A stretch of DNA of 64,000 nucleotides from Tepidicaulis marinus (GCF_000739695.1 NZ_BBIO01000001.1:124001-188000); one strand, 5' to 3'; shown: positions 37,550-46,447, numbered from the stretch's first letter. Numbers and translations: made by a program. The notes: generated by a model from the letters alone, not told the origin.

Positions 37550-38362
37550 GTGCCGCTCAAGCTTGCCACCTGGAACATCAATTCCGTCCGCCTGCGGATC
37601 AATCTCGTCGAACGTTTTCTGGAAGAATATCAGCCGGACGTTCTGTGCCTGCAGGAAACGAAATGTCCGAACGATGCTTTCCCCTCCAAGGCCTTCCGCA
37701 AGGCAGGCTATGAGCATATCGCCTTTCATGGGCAAAAGGGCTATCACGGCGTCGCCACGGTGAGCCGCATTCCTTTTAGCGATGAAGAGCGGCGCGACTT
37801 CTGCGAGAAAGGCGACACGCGCCACCTTGCCGTCACACTCGACATCGATGGGGCAGAAGGCGTGCGTGTGCATAATTTTTATGTACCCGCCGGCGGCGAC
37901 GAGCCCGACCGCGAGGTGAACGAGAAATTCGCGCACAAGCTCGATTTCCTGACCGAGATGGAAAGCTGGTACAAATCCCACAAGGCCAAGAAGAACGCCC
38001 GCATGATCCTGGTCGGCGATCTCAATGTCGCCCCGCTCGAACACGACGTCTGGTCGCACAAGCAATTACTGAAAGTCGTCAGCCATACGCCGATCGAGGT
38101 CGAACATCTTGCCCGCGTCATGAAGGCTCATGACTGGGTGGACGTGATGCGCCGCTTCGTGCCGGATGAAGAAAAGCTCTATACTTGGTGGAGCTACCGC
38201 GCAAAGGACTGGGCGAAAGCGGACAAGGGCCGCCGCCTCGATCATATCTGGGTCACGCCGGCGCTGGCCGACACACCCACCGCCATGGAAGTCATAAGAG
38301 ACGCGCGCGGCTGGGAGCGCAGCTCCGATCATGCGCCGGTGCTTGCCACCTTCGATATCTGA
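37550..38362 (+). CDS. xthA: Exodeoxyribonuclease III
   Basis: 270 residues, GTG start with AAGGA at 37536-37540. AP endonuclease and 3'-5' exonuclease of base excision repair. Motifs in order: ATWNINSVRLR (metal Asn), CLQETKCPN (metal Glu), YHGVATVSR, GDLNVAPLEHDV (catalytic Asp-Asn), and RLDHIWVT with SDHAPVLATF (catalytic Asp-His). Complete. In relatives this gene commonly follows ftsK-lolA; here 5 kb of other genes separate them. Confidence 0.95.
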   Translation: MPLKLATWNINSVRLRINLVERFLEEYQPDVLCLQETKCPNDAFPSKAFRKAGYEHIAFHGQKGYHGVATVSRIPFSDEERRDFCEKGDTRHLAVTLDIDGAEGVRVHNFYVPAGGDEPDREVNEKFAHKLDFLTEMESWYKSHKAKKNARMILVGDLNVAPLEHDVWSHKQLLKVVSHTPIEVEHLARVMKAHDWVDVMRRFVPDEEKLYTWWSYRAKDWAKADKGRRLDHIWVTPALADTPTAMEVIRDARGWERSSDHAPVLATFDI

Positions 38363-38678
38363 TCTTCCGGCCTAAGGGGGGGGTGGAAGCAGGCGCCTGG
38401 CCAAAATACGCCGGCCGGGGGCAGCTCAACTGGGGGGTATGAGGCTAGCCTCGACGCCCGCTCCCTGGGGTTCCTCACATCTCCATGGCCGGTGATTTTC
38501 CCGGCGGGCAGGTTTTCCTGCTCTTCGAAAATGATCCGATGGCGCTAATTTAGGGCATTGACCCTACTCCCGCAAGCCCTCACCATTCCCCCCGGAGGGC
38601 CGGACCGGAAGCCGGGCGCGCAAGCGCCTGCCGCACCGGGCCCGGCTGGGAGGACAAGAACAAGACCCAAGAGGAAAA
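38363..38678. other. Intergenic region between xthA and the TetR gene
   Basis: 316 bases, GC-rich. A small hairpin GCAGG-TTTT-CCTGC lies at about 38508-38521. No terminator with a T-run and no convincing promoter were found. Confidence 0.5.
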
Positions 38679-39305
38679 ATGGCGCCCACCACGCGTGAAC
38701 GCATACTCGCGGCCAGTCTGACGCTTTTCAACGAGCACGGCTTTGACGGGGTAACGACGGCCCGCATTGCCGAAAATGTCGGCATTTCGGAAGGCAATCT
38801 TTGGTACCACTTCCGCACCAAAAAAGACCTGGTGCGCGCCCATCAGCAATTGCTGACCCAGAAGATCGCCCGGCGCCTGGGGCTGAGCTGGACCCCCGAC
38901 ACGGTGCTCACCTCCTATATCGCCTTCAACCGGCTGATGTTCGAGGAGATGTGGGAGTTCCAATATCTCTACCGGGATTCGGCCGAATATGGCCGCACCT
39001 CTCCTGAAATGGAAGAACGGGTGCGCGGCATCTACAAGGAAACGACGGACCGGCTCAAACGCTTTTTCGACCAAATGTGCGACGGCGGCCATCTGACCAT
39101 GCCGCGCAGCGAGCTGCCCGCCCTTGCCGACAATGTCTGGATGGTGGTGCGCTATTGGCCGAGCTTCCTGCGCGAGACGCAGGAAGTCGTGCGCATGGAC
39201 AAAGAGGCGCTCCTTGCGGGCATCCGCCATCACCTCGCTCTCTTCGAAACGCATTTGAGCGATGAGGCCCGCGCCTATATCGAAAAAAACGCCTTTACCG
39301 ACTAA
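38679..39305 (+). CDS. TetR family transcriptional regulator
   Basis: 208 residues. The N-terminal helix-turn-helix runs from TTRERILAASLTLFNEHGFDGVTTARIAENVGISEGNLWYHFRTKKDL, a textbook TetR DNA-binding domain (residues ~4-50). The C-terminal ligand domain is helical and Trp/Tyr-rich and is not assigned to a ligand. AGAGGA precedes the start. Neighbours are two thioesterase genes and a cNMP-binding gene, so fatty acyl metabolism is a possible target (inference). Confidence 0.92.
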   Translation: MAPTTRERILAASLTLFNEHGFDGVTTARIAENVGISEGNLWYHFRTKKDLVRAHQQLLTQKIARRLGLSWTPDTVLTSYIAFNRLMFEEMWEFQYLYRDSAEYGRTSPEMEERVRGIYKETTDRLKRFFDQMCDGGHLTMPRSELPALADNVWMVVRYWPSFLRETQEVVRMDKEALLAGIRHHLALFETHLSDEARAYIEKNAFTD

Positions 39306-39308
39306 GGC

Positions 39309-39826
39309 CTATTTCTTATCGGTCTTTTTGTCTTCCGCGCGTTTCAGCCGCACGAAGGTGGCGGTGGAACTGCCGGTCGCGAGCACTTTGCCGCTTTCAT
39401 CGCGCAGCTCCCCTTCGATGAAGCCGACCGACTTGCCGCGCTTGATCACCCGCCCCTCGCCATAGATCCGGCCAGGCCGGGCGGCATTCAGCATCGAGAC
39501 TTTGATTTCGAGCGTCGGGCTGATTTCCCCCCAATCGAGATCGAGCCCCACCGCAAAGGCCATGACATCGTCAAGCATGGCCGCAACCATGCCCCCCTGA
39601 ATGCCGCCCCACAGATTGCAGAGCTGCTCGCCCGCATTGAAGGCGACCTTGACCCAGCGCTCGTCTTGGTCGGCATCGAGAATTTCAAGACCGAGATAGG
39701 CGCTCGCCGGCGCCTGACGCTTCAGCGCGGCTTGAATATTGGGCGGCCAGGGCTTGCCTTTACTTGTCGTACCAGGACTTGCCGTATCAGGTTTTTTTTC
39801 GTTTCTTCCGCCGCCCGCTCGCTCAT
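39309..39826 (-). CDS. PaaI-family (hotdog) thioesterase with apparent frameshift at an A8 run
   Basis: The conserved frame (39309 up to ~39790, read leftward) encodes a complete hotdog-fold domain: PASAYLGLEILD, NAGEQLCNLWGGIQGGMVAAMLDDVMAFAV, LEIKVSMLNAARPG and GRVIKRGKSVGFIEGEL. No ATG, GTG or TTG occurs in that frame before an in-frame stop except at the internal Met at 39590, which would remove the catalytic helix start. In another frame an ATG at 39826 overlaps the stop of the cNMP gene (ATGA) and has AGGGA five bases before it. The two frames meet at an A8 run (39792-39799); one extra A, or a -1 slip, gives a sensible 172-residue protein. Frameshift, sequencing error or programmed slippage cannot be separated here. 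Confidence 0.75.
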
Positions 39827-40296
39827 ACCCGTCCCTGTTCTTTTTCTTTGTTCTCTTTCAAAAGCCCGCGCAGCGCACCGGAGAGCCCTTCGAGCCTGTC
39901 CGCCGCGGCAGCCGCCACGCCCAGCGCGAGTTCCGGAAATTCTTCCGCAAGGCGGGCGAAAAGCGCGCGGCTGATTTCCATCAGCTCCAGCGCTTCGCCT
40001 GCCCGCACATTGGCTTTGGCGGGCACGGGCTTCAACAAGGCGGTTTCGCCGATGATGTCCCCCCTGTCAAGGCGCGACGCCATGGGCCGGCCCTCCCCAT
40101 CCTCGCCCAGCATGACGGCGGAACCTTCCAGCACCACAAAGGCGCCTTCCAGGAGCTGCCCGCGCTCGATCACCAGCGCACCGGTCTCAAAACGCCGGTG
40201 GGCAGCGGTAAAAGCCAGAACCTCGAGGCGCACGGGATCGACACGGGCGAAAAGCGCCGTGCGCCGCAAAACCTCGATATCCCGTTCCACCGTCAT
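39823..40296 (-). CDS. Cyclic nucleotide-binding domain protein
   Basis: 157 residues, one cNMP-binding beta-roll: LFARVDPVRLEVLAFTAAHRRFETGALVIERGQLLEGAFVVLEGSAVML, then GDIIGETALLKPVPAKANVRAGEALELMEISR, the phosphate-binding cassette region. It lacks a DNA-binding domain, so it is not a CRP/FNR regulator. The cassette is GETALL rather than a full GE(L/I)ALL-Rx-A, so nucleotide binding is plausible but not certain. It is coupled to the thioesterase gene by an ATGA overlap. Confidence 0.85.
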   Translation of the reverse strand: MTVERDIEVLRRTALFARVDPVRLEVLAFTAAHRRFETGALVIERGQLLEGAFVVLEGSAVMLGEDGEGRPMASRLDRGDIIGETALLKPVPAKANVRAGEALELMEISRALFARLAEEFPELALGVAAAAADRLEGLSGALRGLLKENKEKEQGRV

Positions 40297-40396
40297 GACA
40301 GCCCGCTTCCTCCAAACTTATTAAAAGGGCGGCTCTCTCGCCCCTTCCCGTCAAATCTGCTAGGTAGAGCCGGGCATGTAAAGAACGGAAAAGAAG

Positions 40397-40873
40397 ATGA
40401 CGGGCATGAACGAACCGGCTGAAGGATGGGACTACCCCAGCCCTTTCATCGTGAACCTGACGGTGAAGCCCGAGCATATCGATGATTTTCAGCACACGAA
40501 CAATGTCGTCTATCTGAGCTTCATGGCGAAAACCGCCTGGGACCATTCCAAGGCCCTCGGCCTCGACTTCGATGCCTACCGCAAACTCGGTAAAGGCATG
40601 GTTGTGCGCCGCCATGAGATGGATTATTTCGCTCCCTCCTTCGAGGGCGAGGCTTTGCGCATGGGCACCTGGATCACCGGCAATGACGGACGCCTGCGCC
40701 TGCGCCGCCGCTTCCAGCTCATCAACGAAAAAGGCGCGACCTTGCTGCGCGGCCTTTCCGATTTCGTCTGCATCAATATCGAAAGCGGGCGGGCGGTGCG
40801 CATGCCGCCGGAATTCGTCAGCACTTATGCGCTGACCGCGGACGAGCCCGCCGATAGACCCGCGCCTAAGTAG
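40397..40873 (+). CDS. Hotdog-fold acyl-CoA thioesterase (YbgC-like)
   Basis: 158 residues. 4HBT domain with the active-site region PEHIDDFQHTNNVVYLSFMAKTAWDHSKALG, in which Asp and the H-x-N-N stretch replace the DxxGHVNN of YbgC, then VVRRHEMDYFAPSFEGEALRMGTWI, as usual for acyl-CoA thioesterases. Substrate chain length is unknown. Monocistronic between divergent and codirectional neighbours. A purine-rich stretch (ACGGAAAAGAAG) precedes the start. Confidence 0.87.
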   Translation: MTGMNEPAEGWDYPSPFIVNLTVKPEHIDDFQHTNNVVYLSFMAKTAWDHSKALGLDFDAYRKLGKGMVVRRHEMDYFAPSFEGEALRMGTWITGNDGRLRLRRRFQLINEKGATLLRGLSDFVCINIESGRAVRMPPEFVSTYALTADEPADRPAPK

Positions 40874-40990
40874 GGATAATAACAGGGAAAATTGCGGCAA
40901 ACCGCCGCGCGGCGGCGCGCCGCCTACCCGCGCGCACCCTTAAGAGGCATATGAGGGGAACCGTTAACGCTTCTTCGAGGAGAGCCCCCC

Positions 40991-41170
40991 ATGTATGGCC
41001 GCATCAACGGTTCGTTCCAGCCCGTGCTTGTTTGTCTGAATATCGTCATGGCGCTGGCACTGGCGGTAATCTTCTTCGGCGCGACCGCGCTCGTCATTGC
41101 AGCGCTCGCCGCCGTGCCTGTCGTCTTCGGCGTGCTGATCCACCTGACCGCGCCCTTCTCGCGCACATAG
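40991..41170 (+). CDS. Small two-helix membrane protein
   Basis: 59 residues. ATG 40991 is preceded by GAGGAG (40976-40981) with nine bases of spacing. The peptide is hydrophobic, with two membrane segments (about residues 12-30 and 33-52) around FFGATALV, and a short hydrophilic N-terminus MYGRINGSFQP. The end FSRT is polar. No homologue is recognised by eye. The ORF is complete and uses normal codons. Function unknown. Confidence 0.6.
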   Translation: MYGRINGSFQPVLVCLNIVMALALAVIFFGATALVIAALAAVPVVFGVLIHLTAPFSRT

Positions 41171-41223
41171 GCGCAAGCGGGAAGAAGGAATTCAAACCGG
41201 GGAGAGAAATGTCCCCGGTTTTC

Positions 41224-41910
41224 TTATGGCATGAGCTTGTAGCCGCCCGTCTCCGTCACCAGCAATTCGGCATTGGAAGGATCGCGCTCGATCTTCTGGC
41301 GCAGGCGGTAGATATGCGTTTCCAGCGTATGCGTGGTCACGCCCGCATTGTATCCCCACACTTCATGCAAGAGCACGTCGCGGCCCACCACTTTCTGACC
41401 CGCCCGGTAGAGATATTTCAGGATCGCCGTTTCCTTTTCCGTCAGGCGCACTTTCTTTTCCGAGGGATCGACCAGCACTTTGGCCGACGGCTTGAACGTG
41501 TAAGGGCCGATGGCGAAGACCGCATCCTCGCTCTGCTCGTGCTGGCGCAAATGGGCGCGCACCCGCGCCAGAAGCACGCCGAAGCGGAAGGGCTTGGTGA
41601 CATAGTCATTGGCGCCCGCTTCCAGCCCCAGGATCGTGTCGGAATCGCTGTCGGCGGCAGTGAGCATGATGATCGGCGCTTTCAGCCCGGCTTTGCGCAT
41701 CAGCCGGCAGGCTTCCCGCCCATCCATATCCGGCAGGCCCACATCGAGCAGCACGAGATCGGCATGGTCCGAGCGCACCTGCTCCAGACCTTCGGCGGCG
41801 GTGGAGCCGGTAATGCAGGTAAACTCTTCATGCAGGTCGAGTTGCTCGACGAGCGATTCGCGCAAGGCGTCATCATCATCGACAATCAGGATCTTTTTGA
41901 CGGTGCTCAT
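41224..41910 (-). CDS. OmpR/PhoB-family response regulator
   Basis: 228 residues from the ATG at 41910. Receiver domain with acidic cluster DDDD at 11-14, phospho-acceptor Asp 56 (LVLLDVGLPDMDG), and KPF lysine (DYVTKPFR); winged-helix DNA-binding domain with LTEKETAILKYLYRAGQKVVGRDVLLHEVWGYNAGVTTHTLETHIYRLRQKIE. No histidine kinase is adjacent, so it is an orphan regulator. The ATG at 41973 would add 21 residues without a clear SD. Confidence 0.93.
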   Translation of the reverse strand: MSTVKKILIVDDDDALRESLVEQLDLHEEFTCITGSTAAEGLEQVRSDHADLVLLDVGLPDMDGREACRLMRKAGLKAPIIMLTAADSDSDTILGLEAGANDYVTKPFRFGVLLARVRAHLRQHEQSEDAVFAIGPYTFKPSAKVLVDPSEKKVRLTEKETAILKYLYRAGQKVVGRDVLLHEVWGYNAGVTTHTLETHIYRLRQKIERDPSNAELLVTETGGYKLMP

Positions 41911-42077
41911 CTGCCCCTCATCTCTGGCGTGCAGCAATAAACTGCGCTCAACATCCCGGTGATGTAAAGGCAAGCCCTGCCGGTCACAAGAGCGAGAGCG
42001 GGGGTATCACATTCATGTGAGACTGTTTGATCTCATTAGAGTAAATATCCCCCTCCACTCCCCCTGCCGGGCCGGGC

Positions 42078-43844
42078 TCAGGAATAGCCGAAAGCCGCAA
42101 CAAAAGGCGCAAGGCGGCGCTCCGCCGATTCCAGATAGGCACTGTAGCGCTCATAGCGGGCGGCGGCGCGCTGGTAAATCGGCTCCGTCACCTGCGCATA
42201 AGACGGCGTGCGGATCGTGCCGCGGGCCTTGGCATGGGCCACATGCTCAAGCTGCGCCGGGTTCCAGGCAAGGCCGAGATGCGCCAGCACCGGGCGCACC
42301 GCGCCCTCCACATCGCCGATCAGCTCTTCATATTTGACGGCGACCTTATCGAGGGCAAAGCGGCCCTCATAAAGCTGCCAGAGCCCCATCACCGCCTCAT
42401 AGAGCTTGGCGGCATCCCCGATATCCAGGAAATGCGCCATGGAAGCATTCACCTCGAAATCCTGCATGAAGCAGGACAGCACGGCGTCGAGGGGATGGCG
42501 GAGCGCCAGAATAAATTTCGCTTCCGGAAAGACCCGGTGAATAAGCCCCGCGTGAATAATATTGAGGGGCAATTTGTTGATGACGGTCTTGGTTTCAAGC
42601 TCGGCGCCTTCTTGCCTCAGCGCCGCCCAATAGCGCGCACGCAGGTCCTCAAGGCTCGCCTCATCGAGCTTTTCAAGGGCGCCGGGATAGCCGCCCGGCA
42701 GCGCGGCCACCGCATCGCGCACCGCCAGCAGCACCGGGCGCTCCTCGATCACCTGCACATCCGGATGCGCATCGAGGATCTGGTCGAGCAGCGTCGTGCC
42801 CGAGCGGGGAAAGCCGACCAGGAAAACCGGCGCATTGGCGTGACCTTCAGTCACCCTTCCGGTCTCCGGCCAGCTCTTCCCGAGCCCCGTTTGAAACGCT
42901 TCGGTGAGGCCCGTCACCTGCGCCATATAGCTTGCTTTGTCGATGCCTTGGGCGGCGGCCTGTTTCTTCGCCATCTCGTTCTGGCGGGCGAAATGAGAAT
43001 AAGCGTTCTGAGTGTCGCCCAGCCGGTCATAGACCTGGGCGAGCTCGGCATGAATGAGCCGGGCAGCATGGGGCGGAAACTGGCCGATCGCGACTTTTTC
43101 CAGCCGGTCTTTGACTTCCTCGAAGCGGCCGAGACGGCGGGTCACGCTTGCCCAGACTTTGAGCGCCATGGGCGTATGCGGCAGCGCGGCAAGCGCCTGA
43201 TCCGCCAGCGGCTTGGCGGCTTCAAGATCGGAAAGGCGCTCATAGGCCGTGGCGAGCCCGGCCAGGAAATGAGCATGGGCGGGCAGCGCCTCGAGCCCGC
43301 GCTTATAGGCCTCCGCCATGGCGTGAAAATCGCCTGCGCGCAAATGATGCTGGGCAAGCTGGGCATAGCCGCCCGGCTCAGCCGGCGCGCGTTTGATCGC
43401 TTCCTCGAAATCCGCCCGGGCCTCATCCTTCCGGCCAAGTTCGGACAAAAGGATGCCGCGGTTGAGATAAGTCCCGGCAAATGCCGGATCGAGCGAGACG
43501 GCTTTCGCGAAGGTCGCCAGCGCTTCCTCGATCTTGCCTTGCCGCCGCAAGGCATTGGCCAAATTCACCTGCATGAAGGCATGGGAGGGGGCCTGAGCCA
43601 CCGCCAGGCGAATGAACTTTTCCGCCAGCGCCGGGTTCTGCGCCCTCAGTGCCACAAGCCCGCTCAAATGCAGGACGTCCGGGTGATTGGGCGCCGTGCG
43701 GCGAATGTCATTGAGAAGCTTGCCCGCGCCTTTCAGATCCCCCGCATCGAGCTGAGCGGCGGCCTCGCGCAGCGCGGCCTTGATCTGATCGGGGCTGAGC
43801 GGCGCGCTTTTCGGCGCAGATTTGGGCGGGGAAGAAGAAACCAT
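42078..43844 (-). CDS. TPR-repeat sulfotransferase-like protein
   Basis: About 588 residues. The first ~300 residues are TPR repeats (pairs such as AGKLLNDIRRTAPNHPDVLHLSGLVALRAQNPALAEKFIRLAVAQ, AFAGTYLNRGILLSELGRKDEARADFEEAIKRAP). The C-terminal part is a PAPS sulfotransferase fold with the 5'-phosphate loop FLVGFPRSGTTLLDQIL and 3'-phosphate site VFPEAKFILALRHPLDAVLSCF. The acceptor is unknown. The start is uncertain (an ATG at 43922 is also open). It ends 41910-facing, with 167 bp to the response regulator. Confidence 0.87.
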   Translation of the reverse strand: MVSSSPPKSAPKSAPLSPDQIKAALREAAAQLDAGDLKGAGKLLNDIRRTAPNHPDVLHLSGLVALRAQNPALAEKFIRLAVAQAPSHAFMQVNLANALRRQGKIEEALATFAKAVSLDPAFAGTYLNRGILLSELGRKDEARADFEEAIKRAPAEPGGYAQLAQHHLRAGDFHAMAEAYKRGLEALPAHAHFLAGLATAYERLSDLEAAKPLADQALAALPHTPMALKVWASVTRRLGRFEEVKDRLEKVAIGQFPPHAARLIHAELAQVYDRLGDTQNAYSHFARQNEMAKKQAAAQGIDKASYMAQVTGLTEAFQTGLGKSWPETGRVTEGHANAPVFLVGFPRSGTTLLDQILDAHPDVQVIEERPVLLAVRDAVAALPGGYPGALEKLDEASLEDLRARYWAALRQEGAELETKTVINKLPLNIIHAGLIHRVFPEAKFILALRHPLDAVLSCFMQDFEVNASMAHFLDIGDAAKLYEAVMGLWQLYEGRFALDKVAVKYEELIGDVEGAVRPVLAHLGLAWNPAQLEHVAHAKARGTIRTPSYAQVTEPIYQRAAARYERYSAYLESAERRLAPFVAAFGYS

Positions 43845-44115
43845 GAAATGACTGAACCAGACTGCCGGACCTATGAGGGAGCGCCGAAGAGCGCCCTTTT
43901 TACCTGTCGCGGAGTTTCGCATGGAAGCCCCGTCCGGCTCCAGAAAAACCCTTTAAAGCCCAGCCCGCTCAGCAGAAAAAGCCCGGCAAATTTTGCCGCC
44001 TGGCAGCAGTGCCGGGCGCCCTTCCCGCATAAGTCGTTGAAATAGCTGGCAGCCCGTCTGGTCCGCTTTTTGCGGCTGTTCCAGCAATCATCACGCCTGA
44101 GCATTGCGACCGACC

Positions 44116-45093
44116 ATGAGCCTTGAAACCGCCGCCGACCTGCCCCTTTACCTTCGCCTTGGCAACAAGCGCGGCACGAACGCGCTGGCCGAGCTTCGGG
44201 CCGCCAATCTGCGCAAGGCGCAGGAAAGCGCGGCGGTGCAGCCTGAGACCGGCGCCAAAGCCCAGAACTCCCTGACCCGCAGCGCCGAGACCCGCCAAAG
44301 CCTGGCAACACCCCCCGCCGTCGACGGTCAGGAAAAGGCGGAGGAAAACGGCCTTTCTTTCAGTGACCTGATCGATGTCATCAATCCGCTTCAGCACCTG
44401 CCCGTCGTCTCCACCCTTTACCGGGAATGGACGGGCGATGAGATTGCCCCTGCTGCAAAGGTGGTGGGCGGCGCGATTTACGGCGGCCCCATCGGCGCCG
44501 CCGCCTCCCTCGTCAATGCCGTGATCGAGGAATCGACCGGCAAGGATATTGGCGGCCATGCGCTGGCCCTTCTGGGCAGCGAGGAAGAAGCCGGACCGCA
44601 GCTTGCCGCCAATGAGCCGCGCGCCGCTGAAACGGCCGCCGCCCCTTCCCTTGCGGCGCAAACGGCACTTGCCGCACCGGCTGAGGAAGCCGCGCCGCAG
44701 CAGACCGCCCAGCTTGCGCACGCACCGATTCCCACTCAAGGCAGCGCTGAAACCAAAGCCGCCGCCTCAGGCCTGCCGAGCCTAAGTGAAGAGGGTTGGG
44801 ACGCGCTGCTGCGCTCCGTAAAGGATCCTGGCACCCTGAAACGCCCTGAAACGGCGGAAGCTGCCAGTAAAACCGCTCCCGAAAAGAAGGCGGGAAAGCC
44901 TGAGCAGCTGGCCTCTGCCGCACCCGCCGCCTCTGCCAGCAGTGAGGCAGCGGCCTGGCCGCCCCAGCCCGGCGCCATCGACCCATTGACACTCATAGCC
45001 CGTTCCCTGGACAAATATGAAGCGGGTAAAGCGGCCGGCTTCGGCGCCGCCTTCAGCGGAGAGACGGGCACCCGCACCGACGAGCGGTTCTAA
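44116..45093 (+). CDS. Conserved alphaproteobacterial hypothetical protein (INPLQHLPVVS motif)
   Basis: 325 residues. One region, about residues 85-155 (SDLIDVINPLQHLPVVSTLYREWTGDEIAPAAKVVGGAIYGGPIGAAASLVNAVIEESTGKDIGGHALALLG), is tightly conserved-looking and resembles a stretch I recognise from other alphaproteobacterial unknowns; the rest is low-complexity Ala/Glu/Pro. There is no signal peptide. The glycine-rich core suggests a membrane-interacting or hinge segment. Function unknown. The start is the ATG at 44116 (a TTG at 44104 is open). Confidence 0.75.
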   Translation: MSLETAADLPLYLRLGNKRGTNALAELRAANLRKAQESAAVQPETGAKAQNSLTRSAETRQSLATPPAVDGQEKAEENGLSFSDLIDVINPLQHLPVVSTLYREWTGDEIAPAAKVVGGAIYGGPIGAAASLVNAVIEESTGKDIGGHALALLGSEEEAGPQLAANEPRAAETAAAPSLAAQTALAAPAEEAAPQQTAQLAHAPIPTQGSAETKAAASGLPSLSEEGWDALLRSVKDPGTLKRPETAEAASKTAPEKKAGKPEQLASAAPAASASSEAAAWPPQPGAIDPLTLIARSLDKYEAGKAAGFGAAFSGETGTRTDERF

Positions 45094-45140
45094 GGCGCAA
45101 ATTGGGATAAGGCTCAGGTAAAAGCCGGGCCGGACAGAAC

Positions 45141-45665
45141 ATGGATATTACCGTTTCCGCCAAACCGGGCACGCATCGCGGCAAGCTGGAAATCGGTGCG
45201 CTGCGCTTTGCCTGCGCCCTTGGCCGCAGCGGCCTGACGGACGAGAAACAGGAAGGCGACGGGGCAACCCCCATCGGCATCTGGCCTTTGCGCGAGGTTT
45301 TTTACCGGGCCGACCGGCTGGACGCGCCGAAAACCGATCTGCCCATCACCCCCATCCACCCGGAAAACGGCTGGTGCGATGCGCCGGACGACCCGGCCTA
45401 TAATAAGCCCGTCAAACTGCCTTATCCGGCCAGCGCCGAAAAGCTATGGCGCGAGGATGGGCTTTACGACGTCGTGGTGGTGCTGGGGTATAATGACGAT
45501 CCGCCCGTGCCCGGCAAAGGCAGCGCGATCTTTTTCCATCTCGCCAGCGAAGAAGAAGATGGCGGCTACGGGCCGACGGAAGGCTGCGTCGCGGTATCGC
45601 GCGCCGACATGCTGAAACTGCTGCAGCTTTGCGGACCGGATAGCCAGATGCGGATCGGCATCTGA
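45141..45665 (+). CDS. L,D-transpeptidase (YkuD)-like protein
   Basis: 174 residues. The catalytic motif is present: FFHLASEEEDGGYGPTEGCVAVSR, matching the YkuD pattern H-x(n)-G-C-V. The N-terminal GDGATPIGIWPLREVFYR is the usual substrate-loop stretch. No signal peptide is seen, so unlike typical L,D-transpeptidases it may act in the cytoplasm or be exported by another route. Precise activity unknown. It precedes a convergent YggS gene. Confidence 0.88.
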   Translation: MDITVSAKPGTHRGKLEIGALRFACALGRSGLTDEKQEGDGATPIGIWPLREVFYRADRLDAPKTDLPITPIHPENGWCDAPDDPAYNKPVKLPYPASAEKLWREDGLYDVVVVLGYNDDPPVPGKGSAIFFHLASEEEDGGYGPTEGCVAVSRADMLKLLQLCGPDSQMRIGI

Positions 45666-45676
45666 TTTCTTTTACC

Positions 45677-46345
45677 TTACGTGCGCGCGCCGAAAATTGC
45701 GCTGCCCACCCGCACATGGGTGGCGCCAAGCTCGATCCCCGTTTCGTAATCCGCGCTCATGCCCATGGAAAGCGCGCTAAGCCCGTTACGTTCGGCGATC
45801 TTGCGCAGAAGCGCGAAATGCAAGGCGGGCTCTTCATCGACGGGGGGAATGCACATCAGCCCTTCGACCGGAAGGCGAAGCTCATCCCGGCACAGTTTGA
45901 TAAAACCGTCCGCCTCCTCCGGCAGAATACCCGCCTTCTGTTCTTCCTCGCCCGTATTGACCTGAATGAAAAGCCGGGGCAGGTCCGCCCCCTTCTCCCG
46001 CTCCTTGGCAAAGGCGCGGGCGAGCTTTTCCCGGTCGAGCGTTTCAATGACATCGAAAAGCGCCAGCGCCTCACTCACTTTGTTGGTTTGCAGCGGGCCG
46101 ATGAGATGCAGCTCGATGCCGCTATAATCTTCGCGCAGCTTCGGCCATTTCTTATGGGCTTCCTGCACGCGGTTTTCACCAAAGACGCGCTGACCGGCTT
46201 CAAGCGCCGGGCGGATATCTTCGGCACCGAAGGTTTTGGAAACGGCAACAAGCGTCACCGTACCTTCCGCGCGGCCCGCTTTGCGGCAGGCCTTTGCAAT
46301 ATCGCTCTGCACGGCTTTCAGATTATCGCTCACATTGCCGGCCAT
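45677..46345 (-). CDS. yggS: YggS-family PLP homeostasis protein
   Basis: 222 residues, full length. Binds PLP as a single alanine-racemase-like barrel and keeps free PLP in check. PLP Lys 37 is in TLVAVSKTFG; HLIGPLQTNKV, FIQVNTGEEEQKAGI, GLMCIPP and LSMGMSADYETGIELGATHVRVGSAIFG are the signature blocks. Complete. Monocistronic on the minus strand. Confidence 0.95.
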   Translation of the reverse strand: MAGNVSDNLKAVQSDIAKACRKAGRAEGTVTLVAVSKTFGAEDIRPALEAGQRVFGENRVQEAHKKWPKLREDYSGIELHLIGPLQTNKVSEALALFDVIETLDREKLARAFAKEREKGADLPRLFIQVNTGEEEQKAGILPEEADGFIKLCRDELRLPVEGLMCIPPVDEEPALHFALLRKIAERNGLSALSMGMSADYETGIELGATHVRVGSAIFGART

Positions 46346-46447
46346 CTGCCGCTCCTTCTAAAAGGCGTCACGGGAACGGGCCAAAGGAACGGCATTCTGC
46401 TAATCTTGTCCAGACCGATCTCGGCCTTTCTTTAAAGGAGACATGCC

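Noticed and set aside
40873-40895. Resemblance to an I-SceI site (TAGGGATAA...CAGGG)
   Set aside because: It carries an extra TAA inside and lacks the right-hand end, so it is not a site; no homing gene is present.
40966-40990. GGAAC that could be an EcfG -35 before the 59-residue protein
   Set aside because: No CGTT lies 16 or 17 bases downstream, so the second half of the consensus is missing.
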